Positions 8,405 through 16,073 of a stretch of 52,546 nucleotides of DNA are shown piece by piece (position 1 is the first letter of the stretch; the number at the start of each line of letters is the position of its first letter). The position numbers and the translations under genes are program-made. Origin of the DNA: Planctomycetota bacterium (GTDB lineage: Bacteria > Planctomycetota > Planctomycetia > Pirellulales > UBA1268); NCBI GenBank assembly GCA_029978905.1, contig JAPOIM010000024.1:1-52546 (forward strand), read 5' to 3'. The notes below the pieces were generated by a model. The model was not told the DNA's origin and ran no database searches. It was given only the letters and a program-made list of their open reading frames with translations.

Positions 8405-8746
8405 TTACGCGTCGCGGCCGAGGTCGCGGAGGTAGTCGAAGAGGTAGATGCCGGTGTCGTGGCCGTCTGAAAAGCCGATGGAATAGGCGTACTGCCCGAT
8501 CGGCTTCATGCCGGTGACTGCGAGAGGCCGTGTTTCCTCGGGGGAGAGCACCTGCAAGAGAGGCACGGTGGTCGTGGCGTCACGCTTCTCTCGGCAGTTG
8601 GCGCAAGGACAGGCATCGCGGAGCTCGCGAGGCGAGATCACGCGGCGGCGGTCATCACTCCAGGTGATTTCAATGCGGCCATCATCGAGCCGACGAAGCG
8701 CGGTGGGGACGGGGGACGATGCTGACGATGTGCCGGGAGAAGTCAT
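8405..8746 (-). CDS. DUF971 family protein
   Basis: A small protein (113 residues from the ATG) carrying a DUF971/gamma-butyrobetaine-hydroxylase-like N-terminal domain. Visible are LRRLDDGRIEITWSDD, a cysteine cluster ACPCANCREK that may bind zinc or iron, and the conserved end GQYAYSIGFSDGHDTGIYLF followed by DYLRDLG. Homologues stand alone in bacteria with no settled biochemical role; some link the family to iron-sulfur or cofactor metabolism. The ATG at 8746 is preferred although it lacks a clear Shine-Dalgarno. A TTG at 8797 would overlap the stop of the upstream ligase gene (TTGA), which is also plausible and adds 17 residues. It lies downstream of the ligase on the same strand. Confidence 0.82.
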   Translation of the reverse strand: MTSPGTSSASSPVPTALRRLDDGRIEITWSDDRRRVISPRELRDACPCANCREKRDATTTVPLLQVLSPEETRPLAVTGMKPIGQYAYSIGFSDGHDTGIYLFDYLRDLGRDA

Positions 8747-8793
8747 GGGAGGCTTGGCTCGTTGGAATGGGATGAGGGAGAGGGGGGCAGGAC

Positions 8794-10056
8794 TCAACGG
8801 TGGTCAACAAACCGACGCCCTTTGCCTTCGAACCTCGGCAGGCTGCCGGCCTCGACGCGTTGGACGTCGATCCGTAGGCCAAGTCGAAGTTTGAGAGCTT
8901 CCGCCACTCGGCCTGCCGCCTGGTGCGGATCTTCAATCTCAATCGTCAGTTCATCCAGTGCCCCGCGGCGGTGGATTCCGACGCGATACTCTGTCACTTC
9001 GGGGAAGCTGCGGATGATCTCGTCGATGGCGCGGGGGAAGATGTTGACACCCCGGATCACGAGCATGTCGTCGCGCCGCCCAAGCACGCCCCCCATCAGC
9101 TGCACGCGCGGCGTTTGGTTTGGTGAATCTGACGGCCATTGAGGCTGCACCAGATCACCAGTCCGGTACCGCAGCACTGGGGCGCCACTCCGGCCAAGCG
9201 TGGTGAGGACAAGTTCGTACAACTTCTCACCACCGTTCGAGTCGGCTGCTTCGTGTGGCAGGAACTCGGCGTGAAACCAGGGTTCAAGCACCTCCAGAAA
9301 GCGTCCTGTGGTGTCGCCAACACCCCACGGCCCTACCTCCGTCGCGCCGGCATGATCGAGAACATCGGCACCAAACGCTTCCGCGAGACGGTCGCGCACA
9401 GACGGCACAGAGCCGCCGGGCTCTCCCGCGACGATCACACAGCGGATTGGCAACGACGCCAGATCGATGCTGGCCTCCCGTGCCGTCTCGGCGAGATGCA
9501 GACAGTAGCTTGGCGTGGCCATCACAACCGTCGCGGCGAGCCGTTGGGCGAGATCGAGGCGGCCACGCGTGGTCATGCCACCGCAGGGGATCGCCATCGC
9601 GCCTGCGGCGAGCACCCCATCAAAGCCGCTCCAAAATCCGGCGTACGGGCCGAAGGATGAGGCGACCAGCACCCTGTCACCAGGGCCAACATGACCATGC
9701 TTGAGGACGGCGCGCCAACAGTCCATCCACCACGCCCAGTCTTCGGCAGTGTCAAACACGGGCATGGGGTTGCCTCGCGTGCCACTGGTTTGATGAAACC
9801 GCTGGTAGCGTGTCAGGGGGTAGGTGAGGTTGCCAGGCTGCCCCGAGGCTTCTGCAGCCGCGACGAGTTCTTCCTTTGTGGTCAGCGGCCAGGTGCTGAG
9901 GTCGTCGAGCGAGGTGAGCGGGTGCACGAGCCCTTGGCACTTCGCGGCATAAAAACGATTCGCCGGGAGAATCTCAGCGAGCAGCGCGTTGAGCCGCTCG
10001 AGTTTGAGGCGGTCGAGTTCGGCACGCGTCGTCGGCAGGCTGGGTGTCTCTATCAT
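8794..10056 (-). CDS. Phenylacetate-CoA ligase-like AMP-forming acyl-CoA synthetase (PaaK family)
   Basis: A 420-residue member of the adenylate-forming superfamily that should activate a carboxylic acid as an acyl-adenylate and pass it to CoA. Visible are the nucleotide-binding loop RFHQTSGTRGNPMPVF, the substrate/adenine segment DHAGATEVGPWG, the ATP-ribose motif LRYRTGDLV, the hinge RRDDMLVIRGVNIFPRAIDE and a C-terminal lysine in LPRFEGKGRR. The overall pattern matches PaaK rather than acetyl-CoA synthetase. No phenylacetate catabolic genes are nearby, so the acid is unknown. The ATG at 10056 follows AGGGGC closely, and a CATAAT hexamer ends 7 nt upstream of it, so transcription could begin almost at the start codon. 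The PEGA lipoprotein gene lies just upstream on the same strand. Confidence 0.85.
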   Translation of the reverse strand: MIETPSLPTTRAELDRLKLERLNALLAEILPANRFYAAKCQGLVHPLTSLDDLSTWPLTTKEELVAAAEASGQPGNLTYPLTRYQRFHQTSGTRGNPMPVFDTAEDWAWWMDCWRAVLKHGHVGPGDRVLVASSFGPYAGFWSGFDGVLAAGAMAIPCGGMTTRGRLDLAQRLAATVVMATPSYCLHLAETAREASIDLASLPIRCVIVAGEPGGSVPSVRDRLAEAFGADVLDHAGATEVGPWGVGDTTGRFLEVLEPWFHAEFLPHEAADSNGGEKLYELVLTTLGRSGAPVLRYRTGDLVQPQWPSDSPNQTPRVQLMGGVLGRRDDMLVIRGVNIFPRAIDEIIRSFPEVTEYRVGIHRRGALDELTIEIEDPHQAAGRVAEALKLRLGLRIDVQRVEAGSLPRFEGKGRRFVDHR

Positions 10057-10083
10057 GCCCCTATTATGCGCGCACGCGATTCG

Positions 10084-10716
10084 CTAGAAGCCACCCGGTT
10101 GGTTCGGGCCGCCTGATGGCGGTACATAGCCGGGCGGCGGGAAGTTCATCGGTGGTGGAAGAGGCTGCGTCTGCGGTGGGAGCACCATCGGCGGAGGGAT
10201 GGGCTGGGCGGGCACCGGTGGTGCAGTTGTCTGCGGTGTGACGGCCAGCGGTGGCGGGCTTGTGGGAGTGGAACCGCTGGGGAGCGCACGGGCAGAGGCT
10301 CGGGATTGTTCGGCGCGAGCCACAACCTGCTCCGGTGGCATCGAGGAGGCAGGCAGCATCGTCAGGTTCACGTGCCGCTCGTCACGGATCTCTGTTGGCC
10401 AAATGTTTTCCGTGACGAAATCGAGCGGGAAGTACTGGTACCACGGGGTGGGGAAGGGCTGCCGGACCGTCAGTGTTTCGTAGCCGTCCTTCACGAGCCG
10501 AATCTTGCGTGTGCCGTAGTAGACAAAGTCGGTCGAGACAGGCGTGTTCCCGATCTCGTAGTCATCGACATACACCAATGCCCCCGGGGGATCGCTGCGA
10601 ATCGTCATTCGCCGCTGCACACAACCAGAGGCCGCCAGGGCAAGCGTCATCCACACCAGGCTCAGGAAGAGCGGCCGGGGAAACGAACCAAGGCGTGCGT
10701 GTGGGGCTCGCGGCAT
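10084..10716 (-). CDS. PEGA-domain lipoprotein with Pro-rich tail
   Basis: A 210-residue predicted lipoprotein. The N-terminus has a hydrophobic signal (LFLSLVWMTLALAASGC) ending in a lipobox, with Cys around residue 32. It is followed by a PEGA-like beta domain (MTIRSDPPGALVYVDDYEIG, then NTPVSTDFVYYGTRKIRLVK and a GYETLTV strand). The last ~80 residues are Pro/Gln/Gly-rich and probably disordered. PEGA domains are thought to mediate envelope or surface-layer contacts; the partner is unknown. I chose the ATG at 10716, which has GGAG about 7 nt upstream, over a GTG 15 nt earlier. The gene is divergent from the PP2C phosphatase gene. Confidence 0.8.
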   Translation of the reverse strand: MPRAPHARLGSFPRPLFLSLVWMTLALAASGCVQRRMTIRSDPPGALVYVDDYEIGNTPVSTDFVYYGTRKIRLVKDGYETLTVRQPFPTPWYQYFPLDFVTENIWPTEIRDERHVNLTMLPASSMPPEQVVARAEQSRASARALPSGSTPTSPPPLAVTPQTTAPPVPAQPIPPPMVLPPQTQPLPPPMNFPPPGYVPPSGGPNQPGGF

Positions 10717-10858
10717 GATGGCTGGCTCCACGTGCGAGGAGTGGGCGGGAAGGGGGCGAGTGGTGGGAGACGATAGCGGGCGTGCTGCCGAGACGCCAGA
10801 CCGCTGAAAAGGCCGTTTTTATGGGGAATCGCGTATCGCATGGGGGTGGGGGGGTCGC

Positions 10859-10864
10859 TAGACT
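10859..10864 (+). promoter_or_regulatory. Candidate -10 box upstream of PP2C gene
   Basis: TAGACT in the context CGCTAGACTC lies about 55 nt before the chosen GTG at 10920. No convincing -35 is visible. Together with the poor coding character of this stretch it argues for the downstream start. Confidence 0.3.
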
Positions 10865-10919
10865 CAAAGGGCGAAAGGCGGTGCTGGGCACTGATTTCGC
10901 GGACCCCAAGGGCCCTAGC

Positions 10920-12296
10920 GTGAACAGCGGCACGACACTCCAGCACCACGATCTCAGTGATGTCGGCTGTCGCCGCGCGAACAACCAGGACTCCTGGTGT
11001 GTGCATCCCCCGGTCAGTTCGCAGCAGTATCGGCAACGCGGCTGGCTGCTGATGGTGGCCGATGGCATGGGGGCTCATGCGGCAGGCGAACTCGCCAGCG
11101 GCATTGCGGTGCGGGAAGTGCCAACGCAGTACCAGCGTATGGCCGGGCGATCTCCTCCGGTGGCGCTTCGCGAGAGCATGAAGCGCGTCAACGCAGAGAT
11201 TTTCTCGCGCGGCGAAGCCGAGCCTGAATATCACGGTATGGGGACCACGTGCACGGCGCTCGCCATCCTGCCACGGGGAGCAGTTGTCGCTCACATTGGC
11301 GACAGCCGTTGCTACCGCATCCGAAAAAACACGATCGACCAACTGACCTTCGATCACTCCTTGGTGTGGGAGTTGGAGCACGCGCACCAGCTCTCGCGTG
11401 AAGATGCGGCCACCGCTCCGCGAAATATCATCACCCGTTCGATGGGCCCTCATGCCGAGGTGAAGGTCGACATCGAAGGTCCGCATCCGATCGAAGAGGA
11501 CGATGTCTTTGTTCTCTGCAGCGATGGCCTGACGGGGCAGGTGAGCGATGAGGAGATCGGCCTCGTGGCGGGCCAGCTCTCAGCTCGCGAGGCAGCCGAA
11601 CTCTTGGTCGGGCTCACGCTCTGCCGGGGCGCTCCAGACAACGTGACGGTGGTGGTGGCCCGTGCTGGGCCTGGTGAGGTGTCATCAGTGGCGCCGAACG
11701 AACCGCCCTGGCAAATGAGCGAAACACCAGCCGAACCAGCACCCTCTACCGGCGTGCCGTGGAAGCCGCTGGCGATCGCGCTTTGCAGTCTCTTCGCCTC
11801 ACTGGTGCTCTTTGGGCTCTCTGATCCCTGGGCAAAGGAGCCCGAGTTGAAGCAGCGGCTCCTGCAGATTGCGGGCGCGGCGTGCGGCTTCGCCGCGGTG
11901 GTGGCACTGCTGATGGCTTTTCTCGGCAGGGCAAGCCAGGGGCCGCGGTCGATACGGATCCTCAAGCCCGATGGTCGGTTGGGAAAAGGTCCCTACCGCA
12001 CCTACGACTGCACGCCTTCCGCGGTGTTGGTTGAGGGCATTGCTGCGAGCCTGGAGGGAGCCCTTGATCGGGTGGTCCCGGAAAGGCAGCCGAGCATCAA
12101 GAGAAGCCTTGAATGCGGTCGTCGTGATGCCGCGGATGGTCAACTCAAGCAGGCGCTCGGCGCCTTGGCCGACGGCTTTGCCAACTACCGCGCGGCGTTG
12201 GAGCAAGGGCGTCGCGATGCGGAGCGGGAGAGGCTCGGCGAGGCCCCTCCGCACCTCCCACCACGGGCGGACCAGCCTGACGGCCCCGCAACCTGA
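10920..12296 (+). CDS. Membrane-anchored PP2C-type Ser/Thr protein phosphatase
   Basis: The N-terminal ~240 residues are a PPM/PP2C phosphatase with the metal-binding aspartates in RRANNQDS (D24), VADGMG (D48), LCSDGLTG (D202) and PDNVTV (D240), plus GTTCTALAI and HIGDSRCYR. It should remove phosphate from Ser/Thr in a Mn/Mg-dependent way, opposing Hanks-type kinases; none is in the window. A Pro-rich linker leads to two C-terminal membrane helices (about residues 285-303 and 318-340) and an Ala/Arg-rich cytoplasmic tail. I use the GTG at 10920, preceded by AAGGG. The upstream in-frame ATG at 10821 would add codons of low GC3 that cover a TAGACT promoter-like box. lptF/G follows about 17 nt later. 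Confidence 0.85.
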   Translation: MNSGTTLQHHDLSDVGCRRANNQDSWCVHPPVSSQQYRQRGWLLMVADGMGAHAAGELASGIAVREVPTQYQRMAGRSPPVALRESMKRVNAEIFSRGEAEPEYHGMGTTCTALAILPRGAVVAHIGDSRCYRIRKNTIDQLTFDHSLVWELEHAHQLSREDAATAPRNIITRSMGPHAEVKVDIEGPHPIEEDDVFVLCSDGLTGQVSDEEIGLVAGQLSAREAAELLVGLTLCRGAPDNVTVVVARAGPGEVSSVAPNEPPWQMSETPAEPAPSTGVPWKPLAIALCSLFASLVLFGLSDPWAKEPELKQRLLQIAGAACGFAAVVALLMAFLGRASQGPRSIRILKPDGRLGKGPYRTYDCTPSAVLVEGIAASLEGALDRVVPERQPSIKRSLECGRRDAADGQLKQALGALADGFANYRAALEQGRRDAERERLGEAPPHLPPRADQPDGPAT

Positions 12297-12313
12297 CGAC
12301 CCAAGTGCTTCTG

Positions 12314-13498
12314 ATGAAGATCGTCTCACGTTACGTGCTCGCAGAACTCATGCAGGTGTTTCTCGTTGCGCTCACGGCGTTGACGTTGTTCATGCTCATC
12401 GTCGGGCTGGTGAAAGAGGCGCAGCAGCAAGGTCTGGGGCCGGTGCAGATCGCCATGCTGGTGCCCTACGTGCTTCCGGAGGCGATGCGATTTGCGGTGC
12501 CCGGCACGATGCTCTTTGCCGTGGCGAGTGTGTTTGGACGCATGTCGGCGACGAACGAAATCACTGCGCTCAAGGCTGCAGGGATCACACCGGTGGTGGC
12601 CATCTGGCCGGCCCTGGCGTTTGCCCTCACGTTGAGCTTCCTCTCGGTGTGGCTCAACGACGTCGCGGTCTCCTGGGGGCGCGACGGCATTCGCCGCGTG
12701 ATCGTGAGCAGCGTCGAGGAGATTGTGTACGGACGTCTCAGGCAACAGCGGAGCTACAGCAGCAACAAGATTTCGATCAACGTCAAAGGCGTAGACGGAC
12801 GCACGTTGATTCGGCCCACGCTCTCGTTTCAACCTGGTGGCTCGAGCCCCCCGGTGACCGTTTCGGCGGCGGAAGCCGAAATTCGGGCCGATCCCGAGGC
12901 CGAAGCGTTGGTCATCACCTGTCGTGATGGCACGGTGCGGGTGGGCGATGTGAAGGCGGTTTTTCCGGACGAGATTGAGCGGGTGTTTCCGATGGATGCC
13001 GTCAGCCGCGAAGACACTGGCAGGAAGAGTCCGTCGGAAATTGCCATGGCGGACTTTGAACAGGAGTACGAGGATCAACTTGCGTTGATCGACACCGTGG
13101 AACAGTCTGCTGCCGCCCGAATTGGGATGAGCATGCTCTCAGGGCGTATGGATATGACGCGCCCCGAGGTGGTGGCCTACGAGCGGGATGTGATTCGCGA
13201 TGAACGGTCGCGTCTGCAGCGGATCGTGATGGAGCCGTGGCGGCGGTGGGCCAATGGTTTCAGCTGCCTGTGCTTCGCGATCGTCGGGGCACCGATGGCG
13301 ATTCGGATGCGAAACGCCGACTTCCTCACGAGCTTCTTCCTTTGTTTTCTGCCGATTCTGGTCGTGTACTACCCTCTCCTGATGTTTGGCATCGACCGGG
13401 TGAAGGCAGGGGAGCTCCCGCCGATTGCGGTCTGGATTGGCAACCTGTTGGTCACCGTCTGGGGAATCTGGCTCCTGCGGCGTGTGGTGCGAAACTGA
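12314..13498 (+). CDS. LptF/LptG family permease
   Basis: A 394-residue membrane protein of the LptF/LptG (YjgP/YjgQ) family, which forms the inner-membrane part of the lipopolysaccharide export machine with the LptB ATPase. Two N-terminal helices (residues ~14-36 and ~55-78) are followed by FGRMSATNEITALKAAGITP, the conserved coupling-helix region. A periplasmic beta-jellyroll-like domain (about 125-275) comes next, then C-terminal helices (CLCFAIVGAPMAIRM, FLCFLPILVVYYPLLMFGI, and the last WIGNLLVTVWGIWLLRR). The periplasmic domain is longer than usual, with a Glu/Arg-rich helical insertion. It follows the PP2C gene by 17 nt and is probably cotranscribed. The ATG at 12314 is used; a GTG at 12305 is possible. 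Whether it is F or G cannot be decided. The partner is not in the window. Confidence 0.85.
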   Translation: MKIVSRYVLAELMQVFLVALTALTLFMLIVGLVKEAQQQGLGPVQIAMLVPYVLPEAMRFAVPGTMLFAVASVFGRMSATNEITALKAAGITPVVAIWPALAFALTLSFLSVWLNDVAVSWGRDGIRRVIVSSVEEIVYGRLRQQRSYSSNKISINVKGVDGRTLIRPTLSFQPGGSSPPVTVSAAEAEIRADPEAEALVITCRDGTVRVGDVKAVFPDEIERVFPMDAVSREDTGRKSPSEIAMADFEQEYEDQLALIDTVEQSAAARIGMSMLSGRMDMTRPEVVAYERDVIRDERSRLQRIVMEPWRRWANGFSCLCFAIVGAPMAIRMRNADFLTSFFLCFLPILVVYYPLLMFGIDRVKAGELPPIAVWIGNLLVTVWGIWLLRRVVRN

Positions 13499-13523
13499 CG
13501 CCCCGTGTCGTGGTGGGGGCCGA

Positions 13524-13529
13524 TATACT
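13524..13529 (+). promoter_or_regulatory. Candidate -10 box upstream of TIM-barrel isomerase gene
   Basis: TATACT (context CGATATACTCGG) lies 42 nt before the ATG at 13571, in the short gap after the LptF/G stop. No good -35 is visible. It could give the isomerase its own transcript. Confidence 0.35.
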
Positions 13530-13570
13530 CGGCCTCACCTGCGAGCCACTTCGCCAACAAAGGGGAAATG

Positions 13571-14572
13571 ATGGGACGACCAGTCACGCTCTTCACGGGC
13601 CAGTGGGCCGACATGCCGATCGAAGACCTCGCGAGAAAGACGCGAGAGTTTGGCTACGACGGTATCGAACTGGCTTGCTGGGGCGATCACTTCAATGTCG
13701 TGCAGGCCCTCGAGGAGAGCGGCTACTGCGCGGCGAAGCGCGATCAACTCGAGCGGCATGACCTCTCGGTGTATGCGATCTCGAACCATCTGGTGGGGCA
13801 GGCGGTTTGCGACCTCATCGACGAGCGTCACAAGGCGATCCTGCCACCGCATGTCTGGGGCGATGGCGATCCCGCGGGGGTGAATGAGCGAGCCGCCGAA
13901 GAAATGAAGAACACGGCGCGGGCGGCACAGAAACTCGGTGTGTCGGTGGTGAATGGCTTCACAGGCTCCTCGATTTGGCACCTGCTCTACTCCTTCCCCC
14001 CTGTTTCGGAGTCGATGATCCAGGCTGGCTTTGACCTGTTTGCCGAGCGATGGAACCCGATTCTCGATGTGTTTGCGGAGTGCGGGGTGCGGTTCGCTCT
14101 CGAGGTGCATCCCACCGAAATCGCCTTTGACACCTTCACCGCGGCGCGGGCGCTCGAAGCGCTCGACCGGCGAGAAGAGTTCGGCTTCAACTTTGATCCG
14201 AGCCACCTCCATTGGCAGGGCGTGGATTCAGTGGAGTTCATCCGCACCTTCAGTGACCGGATCTACCACGTTCACATCAAAGACGCGGCCGTGACGCTCA
14301 AGGGACGACAGGGCATCCTCTCGAGCCATCTCAACTTCGGTGATCCACGCCGTGGTTGGGACTTTCGTTCGCCTGGTCGCGGCGGCGTTGACTTTGAAGA
14401 GATCATCCGCGCACTCAATGAGATCGGCTACGAAGGCCCGTTGTCGGTGGAGTGGGAAGACTGTGGCATGGATCGCGAGCATGGTGCGGCGGAGGCTGCG
14501 GCGTTCTGCCGCCGGCTGGATTTTGCACCGAGCGGGCGGCAGTTCGATTCGGCGTTCTCCGACGACGAATGA
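13571..14572 (+). CDS. Sugar phosphate isomerase/epimerase-like TIM-barrel protein
   Basis: A 333-residue xylose-isomerase-like (AP endonuclease 2 superfamily) TIM barrel. Metal-ligand positions typical of the family can be seen: Glu in [13 protein letters not shown], Asp/His in [12 protein letters not shown], His in IYHVHIKDA and the final Glu in [11 protein letters not shown]. The N-terminus ([20 protein letters not shown], then [15 protein letters not shown]) matches a group widespread in planctomycetes, usually annotated as sugar phosphate isomerase/epimerase. The exact substrate is unknown. The second of two adjacent ATGs (13571) is preferred because AAAGGGG sits 5 nt upstream of it; the first ATG is at 13568. 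The DUF1570 gene follows 16 nt later, so the two may form an operon. Confidence 0.85.
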   Translation: MGRPVTLFTGQWADMPIEDLARKTREFGYDGIELACWGDHFNVVQALEESGYCAAKRDQLERHDLSVYAISNHLVGQAVCDLIDERHKAILPPHVWGDGDPAGVNERAAEEMKNTARAAQKLGVSVVNGFTGSSIWHLLYSFPPVSESMIQAGFDLFAERWNPILDVFAECGVRFALEVHPTEIAFDTFTAARALEALDRREEFGFNFDPSHLHWQGVDSVEFIRTFSDRIYHVHIKDAAVTLKGRQGILSSHLNFGDPRRGWDFRSPGRGGVDFEEIIRALNEIGYEGPLSVEWEDCGMDREHGAAEAAAFCRRLDFAPSGRQFDSAFSDDE

Positions 14573-14588
14573 CGCGTGGCGTTTGTAG

Positions 14589-16046
14589 ATGAACACTCCT
14601 CCCCTGCAGGCTTTGGCGGTGTTGCTCTGCCTCATTGGCGTGGCCACCGCTCGAGGCGACGAGTCGCCGGCCGGACTCGCGGAACTCGACGCCGCCTGGC
14701 GGGATGCCGCCGAACCGCTCCAGCGACGAGCGGAAGCGATTGGTGATGATCGGTTGGCTCGTGAGATCGAGCAGTGGTCGGTGCAGGTTTCACCACCACG
14801 CGATGGCCGTCAGGTGCTCGTGCGAATTCCCGAGGCCGCGCCTCGCGCCGAGTGGGGACAGGCTGGCACTCCGCAGCAGCAGGCTGTGTGGGAAGACTAC
14901 CTTGCGGCTCGACGTCGTTGGGCTGACCGTGTGTTCGCCGCGGCCCGCGAGGCAGCGCGTCAGGAGCAGGGGTGTGAGGCTTTTCGCCTGCTCGCCGTGG
15001 TGCTCGCTGCAGACCCAGATCATGAGCAGGGCCGTGAAGCGGGAGGCTGGGTGAGACGCAGCGAGGAAGGCCAGGCCATCTGGCTCTGGCCTGAAGCCGC
15101 TCGCCGCGCCAGTCGTCGTGAGGCGTTCACCGCAGAGTTTGGCTGGATGCCCCAGACTTGGCTGCCGCGGTATGCCGCAGGGGAGCGGCGGGTGGGCAGC
15201 CGGTGGGTCCGTCGCGAGGATGTCTCGCCGCCGCAGGCTGTTGCCGAGGCCCCCGTCTGGCAGTCCGATCATTGGCGGCTCACCACGCTCGCGACGGAGG
15301 CCGAGGCCGCGGCACTCGCGGCCCAGTTGGAGATCGCGCACGACGTGTGGTGGCAAGTGTTTGGTGCGTTCACGCTCGAACGCGGCGAACTTCAGCGGAG
15401 GTTTCATGGACAGAGCCGCAGCCGGCCGCGCGACGCGATGAACGTGGTGCAGTTTGCCAGTCGCCAGCAGTACGTGGAGATCCTCGAGCCTCTCGAACCG
15501 CAGATCGGCCGCACGCTGGGCATCTACTGGACGCCTACGCAGGTGGCGTATTTTTTTCAGTCAGAAGACTTTCAATCGACCACGGTGCTTCACGAGGCGA
15601 CGCACCAGCTCTTCGCGGAGTCGCGTCGCACGAGTCGGCTCGCGGGGGAGCAGAATGGCTTTTGGGCGATCGAGGCAGCCGCCTGTTACATGGAGAGCCT
15701 CGAAGCCAACGCGTCCGGCTGGACGCTTGGCGGCCTTGAGCGCGGCCGCGTGCCCGCTGCGGTGCAGCGGCTTACGGAAGATGGCTTCTACGTGCCGCTG
15801 GCGACCCTCTGCACCCTGGGCCGCGTTGGTTTTCAGGCACACCCGGACCTGCCGCCGCTCTACAGTCAGATTTCCGGCCAGGCAGACTTCTTCATGAACG
15901 CGCAGCAGGGGCGGTACCGCGAGGCGTTTGTCGAGTACCTCGAGCGTGTCTACACCGGGACGGCCACGCCGGAGACGCTCTCGCAGCTGTGCGATGTCGG
16001 CTATGCGGAACTCGACGAGCAGTACCGACGCCACCTCGCGCGGTGA
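14589..16046 (+). CDS. Secreted DUF1570 protein with HExxH metalloprotease-like motif
   Basis: A 485-residue exported protein. A Sec signal peptide (LQALAVLLCLIGVATARG) is probably cleaved near residue 22. The C-terminal half is a DUF1570 domain characteristic of planctomycetes. It has HEATH (residues 335-339) in the context STTVLHEATHQLFAE and a downstream Glu in FWAIEAAACYMES, the gluzincin-like arrangement that would complete a zinc site. It may therefore be an envelope peptidase, though I know of no characterised substrate for the family. The N-terminal ~200 residues are Ala/Arg/Glu-rich and probably helical. It follows the TIM-barrel gene closely and converges with transketolase, the two stops being 27 nt apart. 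Confidence 0.85.
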   Translation: MNTPPLQALAVLLCLIGVATARGDESPAGLAELDAAWRDAAEPLQRRAEAIGDDRLAREIEQWSVQVSPPRDGRQVLVRIPEAAPRAEWGQAGTPQQQAVWEDYLAARRRWADRVFAAAREAARQEQGCEAFRLLAVVLAADPDHEQGREAGGWVRRSEEGQAIWLWPEAARRASRREAFTAEFGWMPQTWLPRYAAGERRVGSRWVRREDVSPPQAVAEAPVWQSDHWRLTTLATEAEAAALAAQLEIAHDVWWQVFGAFTLERGELQRRFHGQSRSRPRDAMNVVQFASRQQYVEILEPLEPQIGRTLGIYWTPTQVAYFFQSEDFQSTTVLHEATHQLFAESRRTSRLAGEQNGFWAIEAAACYMESLEANASGWTLGGLERGRVPAAVQRLTEDGFYVPLATLCTLGRVGFQAHPDLPPLYSQISGQADFFMNAQQGRYREAFVEYLERVYTGTATPETLSQLCDVGYAELDEQYRRHLAR

Positions 16047-16073
16047 CCGTTTGACGGGGTTGGTGGGTGCGGC

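Noticed and set aside
8011..8435. Two short plus-strand frames giving the shared peptide string RTFAAGLPGPRSLEDP
   Set aside because: They are translations of the two 138-bp repeats. The similarity reflects the DNA repeat, not a protein family, and there is no ribosome site.
10821..10919. N-terminal extension of the PP2C phosphatase from the ATG at 10821
   Set aside because: Codons in this stretch have low GC at third positions, no homology begins here, and a TAGACT promoter-like box lies inside it.
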